This document shows positions 1 through 6,933 of a stretch of DNA of 6,933 bases, piece by piece. The first letter of the stretch is position 1; each line of letters starts with the position of its first letter. Source of the stretch: an uncultured Actinomycetes bacterium (GTDB taxonomy: Bacteria > Actinomycetota > Actinomycetes > Nanopelagicales > Nanopelagicaceae); assembly GCA_937864205.1 (NCBI GenBank), contig CALMJB010000024.1:1-6933 (forward strand), read 5' to 3'. The notes beneath the pieces are model-generated. The model saw only the letters and a list, made by a program, of their open reading frames with translations. It did no database searches and was not told where the DNA came from. The position numbers and the translations under genes are program-made.

Positions 1-25
1 ACGCAAGACAAACTAAAGTTTTGCC

Positions 26-598
26 ATGTTGTTTGGAAGAACTCAAACTTGGTTGATTGTCGGTTTAGGTAATCCCGGCACAAAATACCAAAACACCAGA
101 CATAACATCGGCCAGATAGCACTTGATGCTTTAGCAGGTGATGGAAAATTTGAAAAACATAAATCTGGAATGTTGGTTTGCAGCAAAAAATTATCAGATA
201 AGAAATTACTGCTGGCAAAATCGACTGGCTTTATGAATGAAACGGGTAATCCAGCTTCAGCGCTGGCAAAATTTTTCAAAGTTTTACCAGAAAATGTGAT
301 TGTTGTTCACGATGAATTAGATCTACCGTTTGGCAAATTAAGAATAAAACTTGGTGGATCAGATAATGGGCACAACGGACTTAAATCAATGACCACCCAC
401 TTTGGTGCCGATTATTATCGAGTTCGTTTAGGCATCGGCCGGCCGACAAACAAGATGAATCCGGCTGATTTTGTGCTACAAAAATTCACAACCGCAGAAA
501 ATAAGTTATTAATAGATTTTTCAATAACCGCTGCGCAAGCAATTGAAACTTTGATTTTAGATGGGTTAGCCAAAGCGCAAACCAATTTCAACGACTAG
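26..598 (+). CDS. pth: Peptidyl-tRNA hydrolase (Pth)
   Basis: This 190-residue cytoplasmic enzyme cleaves the ester bond between peptide and tRNA in peptidyl-tRNAs that drop off the ribosome, so the tRNA can be reused. The length is normal for bacterial Pth. Visible family motifs, in order, are GLGNPG (13-18, with Asn16), NTRHNIG (23-29, holding the catalytic His26), GFMNETG (68-74, Met70 and Asn71 of the substrate site), VVHDELDLPFG (93-103, with Asp96) and GHNGLK (115-120, Asn117). All positions matching the E. coli catalytic set (N10, H20, N68, D93, N114) are present. ATG at 26 is the first start after an in-frame TAA at 14-16, and it leaves a normal lead into the first beta strand (LIVGLGNPG). 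No Shine-Dalgarno sequence is visible before it, so start may be leaderless or coupled to a gene left of the window. The gene ends three bases from the stop of the opposing ppc, with no terminator between. Confidence 0.97.
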   Translation: MLFGRTQTWLIVGLGNPGTKYQNTRHNIGQIALDALAGDGKFEKHKSGMLVCSKKLSDKKLLLAKSTGFMNETGNPASALAKFFKVLPENVIVVHDELDLPFGKLRIKLGGSDNGHNGLKSMTTHFGADYYRVRLGIGRPTNKMNPADFVLQKFTTAENKLLIDFSITAAQAIETLILDGLAKAQTNFND

Positions 599-601
599 GA
601 A

Positions 602-3310
602 TCAACCGGTATTTCGCAAACCTGCTGCCACACCGTTTATAGTCAAAAGTAATGCTCTAATCAATGCTGGATCGGAATTGGTTGCCGAATCTGAGCGGAC
701 TTTTTTAAGTAGGGAAACCTGTAATGAATGTAGCGGTGCTAAATAGGTTTCTCTCACCTGCAGGGTGCGCGCCAGAATCGGTTGCTGATCAAGGATTTTC
801 TTGGACTTAGTGAGTTTTAGTAACTCTTCGACCGTTAATTCATATTCTGTGCGAATTTTTTCGAAAATATACTGCAATTTTGGATCAACTAATGAGGAAA
901 CATAATTAGCCGCAGTCTCTAAATCAGTCTTAGCAACTGTCATTTCGACATTAGAGATAAATGTCTTAAAAAAATGCCATTCACCTACCATCTGGCGCAA
1001 CATCTTTAAATGTCCGGCGGCGCGGGCTGCTTTCAAGCCCGAGCCAACGCCGTACCAACCAGGAATGATTTGGCGTGACTGCGTCCAACCAAATACCCAA
1101 GGAATTGCCCGCAAACTTTCAATACCTTTTACTTCACCGGGACGATTGCTTGGTCTGGATCCGAGAAATAGATTTCCCAACTGTTCAACCGGAGTAGATT
1201 GATAAAAATAATCAGGCAGATTTGGATCTCTTAATAATTCCCGATAACTAGCAAAAGCGTGTTCAGAAATTAAATCCATCGTGTTGCTCCAAGAGTTCAA
1301 ATCTGATTCGCTCTGTCTTGGTTTGCGATTTAATACAGTTGCTTCAATTGCTCCGGCTAAAGTTAATTCCAAGTTTTCGCGGGCTAGCGCTGCTAGACCA
1401 TATTTATCTGAAATAACTTCACCCTGTTCCGTCATTTTAATTTGACCATCAACAGTGCCATAAGGCAGAGCGATTAATGCGTCATATGTTGGTCCACCAC
1501 CTCGACCGACGGAACCACCGCGTCCGTGGAAAATTCTTAATTTAATTCCGTGACGTTTTGCAACATCTCTTAAAACTCTTTGTGCCTTGTGAATTTGCCA
1601 TTGGCTCGTGGTAATTCCGGCATCTTTATTTGAATCGGAGTAACCCAGCATTACTTCTTGAATCTCTCCTCGAGCTTTGACAATCTTTCGGTAAATCGGA
1701 TTAGTTAACATCGTTTCTAAAATATCGGCGGCACTTTCTAATTCGGCTGTTGTTTCAAGCAATGGCGCAAATCCAATAGCAGCAGTAACAGAGTTGTTGA
1801 CCTCATCATTTTTTACTAGTCCGGCAACTTGGGCTATTGCAACCGCTGCAAATACATCATTTGCCGATCTGGTCATCGAAATTATGTAAGTTTCAATTAC
1901 TTCTGGCCCAAATCTTTCAATTAACTCAGCGATTGCCTGGAAACTTTGCCAGGTTCGCTGAGCCACGTCATCAAAGGAATTTACGTTAATTTCATTAAAT
2001 TTCAGCGGTTTACCTAATAACGAAGGCAAATCTTCCGGAGAGTAATTTGATTTCATTTGGCTTAGTAGATGCTGGTGCGCTTTGGCATGTTCGCGCACAT
2101 CCATAATTGCATGGGTTAAACCAAAGGCTTTTACAGTTCTAATCAATTTTGCCAATTGGCCATTTGCGACTAATTGACCTTGATTAGCCGATAAAGATTT
2201 GGTCATTAGCATTAAATCTGCCAATAGTTCTTGCGTCGATTGATAATCGCGACCAGGTTCATGTGCCTTGTTTTCCGCATGTCGTCTTTGAGTTAGCAAC
2301 AATTTATGACGAATAGCTGTTGCTTTCAATCGGTACGGCTCTTCTGCATTAATTCTTCGAAAGCGGGCTTCTATTTCTGGCAGTAATTCTAAATCTTTCT
2401 CAACTGACTTAATTAATTCATCTGAGACATGTACTAATCGAGTGGAAACAGAAAGTGATTGTCGCAATTCATCTAAAGCGCGCAAGAAAACTCGAATGAA
2501 ATGTCCAGTTTGTAGTACCACTGCAGATTTAGTCACTTCAGCGGTGACATTTGGATTGCCATCGCGATCGCCACCAATCCAAGTTCCAAATCGAAGCGGA
2601 CGCCATTTGCTATCGGCTGAAAAACCCACTTTTGCGAGCTGATTCTCAAATTCGGTTAAAACTTCTGGCACCGCTCCGGTAAACAAATCATCTAAGTAAT
2701 AAAGTGCATTCACCGCTTCATCAAGTGGTTCTGGTTGACCAAGTCTTAATTCATCGGTTTGCCAAAGTAAATCAATCGTTTCAGCAAGTTGTGCCAGATT
2801 TTCCGTGGCCAATTCGTCAGTTTTATTATTAGTTGCAATTAAATCTCCGATCTTGGTGAGTTTTGATAGCACCGATCGACGAGCTGCTTCAGTTGGGTGT
2901 GCGGTAAAAACTGGACGGATTGAAATCTGTGCCAACCATTCATGCAATTCCGAATCACTAAATTGATTTTTAGCTCTGGCTTTTTCTAGCTTGAGAACCG
3001 CTTGCGACAACCAACTGCCAGATGACGCTTCCTGCTCTTGCAGAATTTGTGCCCGGTGAACTTGCTCTGCGATATTTGCAAGGTTGAAATATGTATTGAA
3101 GGCGCGGACTAATTGAATAATCTGATCTGATGGTAGTGCTGCAAGTTTATTTTGAATTTTTTGTTTTGAATTTTGGTTTTCGCGAATTCCTAATCGAACC
3201 GTTTCTACTAATTCAAATAATTCCTGCCCCGCCTGGCGTTTGAGAGTTTGACCCAATAATTCGCCCAGTTGTCGGACATTACGGCGTAGGTCGTTATCGG
3301 TGGTCGGCAC
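602..3310 (-). CDS. ppc: Phosphoenolpyruvate carboxylase (PEPC)
   Basis: This 902-residue enzyme carboxylates phosphoenolpyruvate with bicarbonate to give oxaloacetate and phosphate, replenishing the TCA cycle in the cytoplasm. The E. coli enzyme has 883 residues, so this one is full length. Motifs seen are FTAHPTEA (135-142, catalytic His138), GGDRDGNP (246-253), LGYSDSNKDAG (555-565, Lys562), the loop FHGRGGSVGRGGGP (594-607, with His595, Arg597 and Arg603), QGEVIS (629-634), GSRPSNRP (717-724) and the conserved C-terminus RNTG. Residues matching the E. coli aspartate-inhibition site (R587, K773, R832, N881) appear to be Arg603, Lys794, Arg853 and Asn900, so feedback inhibition by aspartate is likely; this is inferred by motif alignment. 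The start is GTG (3310-3308); an in-frame TAA lies 18 bases upstream, so no longer form is possible. Only a distant GGA precedes it, so the ribosome-binding site is weak. It is convergent with pth and divergent from mfd. Confidence 0.98.
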   Translation of the reverse strand: MPTTDNDLRRNVRQLGELLGQTLKRQAGQELFELVETVRLGIRENQNSKQKIQNKLAALPSDQIIQLVRAFNTYFNLANIAEQVHRAQILQEQEASSGSWLSQAVLKLEKARAKNQFSDSELHEWLAQISIRPVFTAHPTEAARRSVLSKLTKIGDLIATNNKTDELATENLAQLAETIDLLWQTDELRLGQPEPLDEAVNALYYLDDLFTGAVPEVLTEFENQLAKVGFSADSKWRPLRFGTWIGGDRDGNPNVTAEVTKSAVVLQTGHFIRVFLRALDELRQSLSVSTRLVHVSDELIKSVEKDLELLPEIEARFRRINAEEPYRLKATAIRHKLLLTQRRHAENKAHEPGRDYQSTQELLADLMLMTKSLSANQGQLVANGQLAKLIRTVKAFGLTHAIMDVREHAKAHQHLLSQMKSNYSPEDLPSLLGKPLKFNEINVNSFDDVAQRTWQSFQAIAELIERFGPEVIETYIISMTRSANDVFAAVAIAQVAGLVKNDEVNNSVTAAIGFAPLLETTAELESAADILETMLTNPIYRKIVKARGEIQEVMLGYSDSNKDAGITTSQWQIHKAQRVLRDVAKRHGIKLRIFHGRGGSVGRGGGPTYDALIALPYGTVDGQIKMTEQGEVISDKYGLAALARENLELTLAGAIEATVLNRKPRQSESDLNSWSNTMDLISEHAFASYRELLRDPNLPDYFYQSTPVEQLGNLFLGSRPSNRPGEVKGIESLRAIPWVFGWTQSRQIIPGWYGVGSGLKAARAAGHLKMLRQMVGEWHFFKTFISNVEMTVAKTDLETAANYVSSLVDPKLQYIFEKIRTEYELTVEELLKLTKSKKILDQQPILARTLQVRETYLAPLHSLQVSLLKKVRSDSATNSDPALIRALLLTINGVAAGLRNTG

Positions 3311-3343
3311 TGAGTAATCATTCCATTAAGCAATAGATTCTTA

Positions 3344-3367
3344 CTGGTGGTAAATCTGGCGGTAAAA
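3344..3367. repeat. Tandem 12-bp imperfect direct repeat upstream of ppc
   Basis: CTGGTGGTAAAT (3344-3355) is followed directly by CTGGCGGTAAAA (3356-3367); 10 of 12 bases match. The pair lies 34 bases before the ppc start codon, where a promoter or operator for ppc would be expected. It could be a paired binding site for a regulator, or chance. There is no third copy on either side. No strong -35/-10 pair for ppc stands out nearby, so its exact relation to the promoter is unknown. Confidence 0.35.
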
Positions 3368-3384
3368 TTGCACCGCAAGTTTCA

Positions 3385-3412
3385 CCCCCCTCTTTATAAG
3401 AGCGGGGGTTTT
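3385..3412 (+). terminator. Rho-independent terminator, plus strand
   Basis: A CCCCC arm (3385-3389) pairs with GGGGG (3404-3408), and CTCTT (3390-3394) pairs with AAGAG (3398-3402). This makes a ten-pair stem with one bulged C (3403), closed by a three-base TAT loop. The 3' arm runs straight into TTTT (3409-3412), with more T a few bases on. Read on the minus strand, the stem is followed by TGAAACTTG with no T-tract, so it should work only for plus-strand transcripts. No plus-strand gene ends just before it; the nearest one upstream is pth, 2.8 kb away across ppc. It lies 113 bases before the mfd start, so it either ends antisense or readthrough RNA from the ppc region or acts as an attenuator in a long mfd leader. 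Confidence 0.75.
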
Positions 3413-3434
3413 AGGCGTTTTCTAGAGATGTGAT

Positions 3435-3542
3435 TTGCAGACATATCTAGATCACTTAGATCAACTAGCAGCGAATTTAGTAAAAGCTGAAGGCATTAAA
3501 ACGGATTGGATAAAAGAAAAACCAAATGAAATCAAGCCATGA
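3435..3542 (+). CDS. Possible 35-codon small ORF overlapping the mfd start
   Basis: This frame opens after a TAG at 3423-3425 and runs to TGA at 3540-3542; its only usable start is TTG at 3435. The peptide would be hydrophilic and helix-like, with the beginning LQTYLDHLDQLAANLVKAEG and the end DWIKEKPNEIKP. Its codons and composition look protein-like rather than random. AGAG at 3424-3427, seven bases before the TTG, could be a weak ribosome-binding site. The last 17 bases overlap the mfd start, so translation could be coupled to mfd, which has no Shine-Dalgarno sequence of its own. I recognise no family. It could be a real small protein, a leader peptide, the remnant of a lost gene's 3' end, or a chance ORF. 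Only 35 codons are available, so confidence is low. Confidence 0.3.
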   Translation: MQTYLDHLDQLAANLVKAEGIKTDWIKEKPNEIKP

Positions 3543-6500
3543 GATTGAGAAGTTAATACAGACTATTCAATCTGATCTATCACAGAAAATTCAAACCGCT
3601 AAAGCTTTTAGTGGTTTGAAAAATAAAAGTTATAAAGAGATTGAAACTCTAATTGCTTCAGATTTCTTGCACCCATTTCTTATAAATTTCTTTAAAACTG
3701 AAGTTAGTAATCAAGATTTTCTTACCATAGTAGTTGCAAATACAAATCTTGCTTACGATTTACAAAAAGTTTTAAGTTGTTTTTATGATCCGCAAGAGGT
3801 GAGTATTTTCCCGAGTTGGGAAACGTTGCCACACGAACGTTTAAGTCCAAAGCCAGACACAGTGACGGCCAGACTTAAAGTGTTAGATCAAATTACAACG
3901 GGCAGAATTAAAATTCTTATCACAACTGTCCGAGCCTTGATTTCACCGATTCTTCACACTGATAAATCAATTCCGAAAATTCAAATCTCAATTAATCAAC
4001 AAATAGAGCGAAAAGAATTGATTTCTAGACTCATTGAATTTGGGTTTGAACGAACTGATTTAGTAGAACACCGGGGCGAGTTCGCGGTACGCGGTGGAAT
4101 CATAGATATTTTTCCAGCTGATCAAGTGTCGCCACTGCGCATCGATTTTTTTGATGACTTAGTGGAAGAGATGCGTTTTTTTGAAATAGCCAATCAACGG
4201 ACTAGTGCAAATCAATTAGATGAAATTCAGATATATCCAATTCGAGAAATGTTGTTACAAAGCGGAGAGTACTTTGAAGGAATCGAAGCATTCGCCAGTT
4301 TAGTTTTAGAAAAATGTCACAATTTGATTGATTTCTTACCGAAAAAATCATTGTTATTAGAGATAGATAAACCAAGATTGCAATCTAGAGCTCTGGAGTT
4401 GATTCAAACAGATCAAGAGTTTGCCCAAGCAAAGTGGAGCAATTTGGCTTGGGTTGAGAATTTATCTGATCACAGTGAATTAGGTAATTTCAGATCGGCA
4501 GCAAAATTGCCAGCTAAAAAACAATTTGGATATTCAACTTTGAGTGATATATATAAGTCTGCGCATAAATCTGAGTTGCAAATTTGCCAATTGAATGAAT
4601 TTGCTCAGACTGATGATGAAATCACGATAAATGATTATGAAGCGTCGCCTAGTTATAGCGGCGATATTCCAAAGTTTTTCAAAGATTTATCTGCGCAAAA
4701 GGATTTAAGGGTGATTATTTCTAGTGCAAATGTCGGCAATACAAAGCGACTCGTTGAGTTAATGGCAGAGGCAGAGATAAAGGTGAGCCCTTTAATTTCT
4801 GTGATCGATTCCCAATTACAAAAAGGATTCATTAACCGAAAATTGGGAATTTGGTTAGTTACTCAATTTGAAATTTTTGGGCAGAGCGAAAGTGATCAAT
4901 CACTGGCCCGCGTTCCCAGTCGGAGAAAGAAGAGTATTGATCCAATCTCGCTACACACCGGAGATTTCATTGTTCATGAACAACATGGCATCGGTCGATT
5001 TATGGAGTTAACAACTAGAGATTTTGGAAAGTATCGACGGGAGTATTTAGTGCTTGAATATGCCGCGCCTCGCCGGGGATTACCGGCAGATCGAATTTTT
5101 GTTCCGACCGACTCGCTAGATCAGTTGTCAAAGTATGTTGGGGCCGATCAGCCACCACTAAATCGAATCGGTGGTTCCGATTGGCAAAATACCAAACGTA
5201 AAGCCAAAAAAGCGGTGCGGGAGATAGCCGCAGATTTAATTCGACTTTATGCCGCGCGCATTAATTCGCCCGGCTTTGCATTTTCACCAGATACGGATTG
5301 GCAAAATGAATTAGAGAACTCATTTGCTTATGTCGAAACTATTGATCAACTTTCGACAATTAATGAGGTCAAAGCCGATATGGAAAAAGCCATTCCTATG
5401 GATCGAATTATTTGTGGAGATGTTGGTTACGGTAAGACTGAGATTGCGGTACGAGCCGCATTTAAAGCGGTTCAAGATGGAAAACAGGTTGCGGTTTTAG
5501 TTCCTACCACTCTTTTAGTGCAGCAACATATTCAAACATTTACAACTAGATTTTCTGGTTTTCCAGTTCGAGTGGTTGGTTTATCTAGATTTAATTCCGA
5601 AGCGAAAAATCAAGAAATTTTGCAGCAGCTAGAGATTGGTTTAATAGATGTGGTGATTGGAACTCATCGTTTGCTATCTAAAGATGTGAAATTTAAAGAT
5701 CTTGGATTACTAATCGTTGATGAGGAGCAACGGTTTGGAGTTGAGCACAAAGAGGAGCTAAAGAAAGCCAGAACAAATGTAGATGTATTGGCAATGTCGG
5801 CAACTCCGATTCCACGCACATTAGAAATGGCGGTGACGGGAATTCGGGAAATGTCACATATAACAACTCCACCTGAGGATCGACATCCAGTTCTCACTTT
5901 TGTGGGCGAATATGACGAAGCACAGATTAAAGCTGCTATTCATCGTGAACTTTTACGAGACGGTCAAATATTTTATGTTCATAATCGGGTCGAAAGTATT
6001 GATGCAGTTGCAGAACGATTGAAAAAACTGGTGCCTAATGTTCGAATCGCAGTTGCACATGGACAATTACCCGAGCGGGTTTTAGAACAAGTTGTGATTG
6101 GATTTTGGAATAGAGAATTTGATTTATTGTTATGCACCACAATTGTAGAAAGCGGAATCGATATTCCGAATGCAAATACTTTAATCGTTGATAACGCAGA
6201 TAAATTTGGATTAGCGCAATTACATCAATTGCGGGGTCGTGTCGGAAGAAGTCGAGAACGTGCGTATGCATATTTTCTTTATCCAGCCGACAAACCTCTA
6301 ACTGAATTAGCGCATGATCGATTGAAAACAATTGCCACAAATACTGACCTAGGTGCAGGTATGCAGGTAGCCTTAAAAGATTTAGAAATTCGCGGTGCCG
6401 GAAACTTGTTAGGTGGCGAGCAGTCGGGCCACATTGCGCAGGTGGGCTTTGATCTTTACATGAAGATGGTTTCCGAAGCGGTCAGTGATTTCAAATTAGA

Positions 6501-6933
6501 GTATTTGAAAGGTTTTGGTGCAAATCGAAGTAAGAAATCATTACCAGATCAAATGGAAGATCAAAATGCAGAATGTAGATTAGAACTTCCCGTTAATGCC
6601 AACATTCCAGAAATTTATATTGAATCTCAAAGATTAAGGCTTGATGTTTATCGACGGTTAGCTGCCGCTAGAGATGATGCAGAACTTGAAAGTATCTCTG
6701 AAGAATTGCAAGATCGGTTTGGCCAATTACCAGCTAACTTAAACCTACTTTTATTGGCCTGCAAAATAAAAAATTTAGCAAGGAAAATTGGAATCAAAGA
6801 GATCTTATGGAGTAATGGAAAATTACGAATCTCACCTATTGATCTGGTAGCTGTGCCCGAAGATTTAGTGCGAAAGTATCCAAATTTGAATTACAAGCCG
6901 GCTACTAGATTATTAGTGATTCCTTACACTACT
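3526..6933 (+). CDS. mfd: Transcription-repair coupling factor Mfd (3' end cut by window edge)
   Basis: The frame stays open for 1136 codons to the last base, so it lacks only its stop and probably a few to some tens of residues (E. coli Mfd has 1148). Mfd is an ATP-driven DNA translocase that pushes stalled RNA polymerase off damaged DNA and recruits UvrA. The UvrB-like N-terminal part covers about 1-350, with SWETLPHERLSP (97-108) and HRGEFAVRGGIIDIFP (182-197) in the UvrA-binding region; as expected it has no Walker A motif. The CarD-like RNA-polymerase-interaction domain is about 475-545 (GDFIVHEQHGIGRF). The motor has GDVGYGKTE (631-639, Walker A), VPTTLL (659-664), DEEQ (732-735), SATPIPRT (758-765), ESGIDIPNANT (875-885) and LRGRVGR (902-908), then the RecG-like translocation motif around 926-975 with RGAGNLLGGEQSGH. 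The autoinhibitory TRCF domain begins near 1010. ATG 3526 follows an in-frame TAA at 3511-3513; no good Shine-Dalgarno sequence precedes it. The closest resemblance is to actinobacterial Mfd. Confidence 0.98.
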   Translation, partial: MKSSHEIEKLIQTIQSDLSQKIQTAKAFSGLKNKSYKEIETLIASDFLHPFLINFFKTEVSNQDFLTIVVANTNLAYDLQKVLSCFYDPQEVSIFPSWETLPHERLSPKPDTVTARLKVLDQITTGRIKILITTVRALISPILHTDKSIPKIQISINQQIERKELISRLIEFGFERTDLVEHRGEFAVRGGIIDIFPADQVSPLRIDFFDDLVEEMRFFEIANQRTSANQLDEIQIYPIREMLLQSGEYFEGIEAFASLVLEKCHNLIDFLPKKSLLLEIDKPRLQSRALELIQTDQEFAQAKWSNLAWVENLSDHSELGNFRSAAKLPAKKQFGYSTLSDIYKSAHKSELQICQLNEFAQTDDEITINDYEASPSYSGDIPKFFKDLSAQKDLRVIISSANVGNTKRLVELMAEAEIKVSPLISVIDSQLQKGFINRKLGIWLVTQFEIFGQSESDQSLARVPSRRKKSIDPISLHTGDFIVHEQHGIGRFMELTTRDFGKYRREYLVLEYAAPRRGLPADRIFVPTDSLDQLSKYVGADQPPLNRIGGSDWQNTKRKAKKAVREIAADLIRLYAARINSPGFAFSPDTDWQNELENSFAYVETIDQLSTINEVKADMEKAIPMDRIICGDVGYGKTEIAVRAAFKAVQDGKQVAVLVPTTLLVQQHIQTFTTRFSGFPVRVVGLSRFNSEAKNQEILQQLEIGLIDVVIGTHRLLSKDVKFKDLGLLIVDEEQRFGVEHKEELKKARTNVDVLAMSATPIPRTLEMAVTGIREMSHITTPPEDRHPVLTFVGEYDEAQIKAAIHRELLRDGQIFYVHNRVESIDAVAERLKKLVPNVRIAVAHGQLPERVLEQVVIGFWNREFDLLLCTTIVESGIDIPNANTLIVDNADKFGLAQLHQLRGRVGRSRERAYAYFLYPADKPLTELAHDRLKTIATNTDLGAGMQVALKDLEIRGAGNLLGGEQSGHIAQVGFDLYMKMVSEAVSDFKLEYLKGFGANRSKKSLPDQMEDQNAECRLELPVNANIPEIYIESQRLRLDVYRRLAAARDDAELESISEELQDRFGQLPANLNLLLLACKIKNLARKIGIKEILWSNGKLRISPIDLVAVPEDLVRKYPNLNYKPATRLLVIPYTT

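Noticed and set aside
2..16. Possible tail of an upstream gene, reading R-K-T-N-stop in the pth frame
   Set aside because: An upstream gene such as rplY is often found before pth in actinobacteria, but four codons cannot identify a gene and the other two forward frames are open here too.
43..279. 78-codon minus-strand ORF inside pth
   Set aside because: It lies entirely antisense to a conserved pth coding region, and its protein shows no domain or motif.
670..706. Weak hairpin (GATCGG with CCGAATC) followed by TTTTTT on the plus strand, a possible pth terminator inside the ppc 3' end
   Set aside because: The stem is only six pairs with a bulge, and the T-run starts about ten bases after it, too far for a standard intrinsic terminator.
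2442..2642. 66-codon plus-strand ORF inside ppc
   Set aside because: It is antisense to the conserved PEPC region around GGDRDGNP. Its Cys-containing CPVC stretch is a by-product of the ppc codons, not a zinc site.
3435..3461. mfd promoter candidate, TTGCAG with TTAGAT
   Set aside because: The spacer is only 15 bases and both boxes match poorly, so I do not call it a promoter.
3448..3463. Direct repeat TAGATCA twice, nine bases apart, before mfd
   Set aside because: It falls inside the small ORF and is explained by its Leu-Asp-His-Leu-Asp codons; there is no independent sign of a binding site.
5664..5897. 77-codon minus-strand ORF inside mfd
   Set aside because: It is a shadow of the helicase motifs DEEQ and SATPIPRT on the other strand, with low-complexity Ser runs.
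6035..6340. 101-codon minus-strand ORF inside mfd
   Set aside because: It is a shadow of the strongly conserved motif V/VI region of mfd; the protein looks like no family.

Overview
The window holds three housekeeping genes from what looks like an AT-rich actinobacterium. The GC content is roughly 40 % judged by eye. The lineage call rests mainly on the Mfd protein. Its stretch from the RNA-polymerase-interaction domain through the first helicase domain reads like high-GC actinobacterial Mfd (for example FPSWETLPHERLSP, GGSDWQNTKRKAKKAVREIA, AAFKAVQDGKQVAVLVPTT), but it is written in AT-rich codons. This would fit a streamlined low-GC lineage such as the freshwater acI group (Nanopelagicales). 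That placement is inference and was not tested by a search.

Layout. At 26-598 (+) is pth, peptidyl-tRNA hydrolase. At 602-3310 (-) is ppc, phosphoenolpyruvate carboxylase, convergent with pth and separated from it by only three bases. The 215-bp region 3311-3525 separates the divergent ppc and mfd genes. It holds a tandem 12-bp imperfect repeat, a small hairpin, a clear plus-strand Rho-independent terminator (3385-3412), and a possible 35-codon ORF (3435-3542) that overlaps the start of mfd. At 3526-6933 (+) is mfd, the transcription-repair coupling factor. It is open to the window edge and lacks only its last few residues or tens of residues.

How the genes relate. pth (recycling of peptidyl-tRNA) and mfd (removal of stalled RNA polymerase and recruitment of UvrA) lie near one another in many actinobacteria. 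Here a minus-strand ppc (anaplerotic CO2 fixation to oxaloacetate) sits between them. No functional link between ppc and its neighbours is evident. None of the three genes has a convincing Shine-Dalgarno sequence.

I found no mobile element, CRISPR array, tRNA or rRNA, and nothing that looks like a new multi-gene system. The parts worth a second look are the ppc-mfd intergenic region and the lack of a terminator between pth and ppc.
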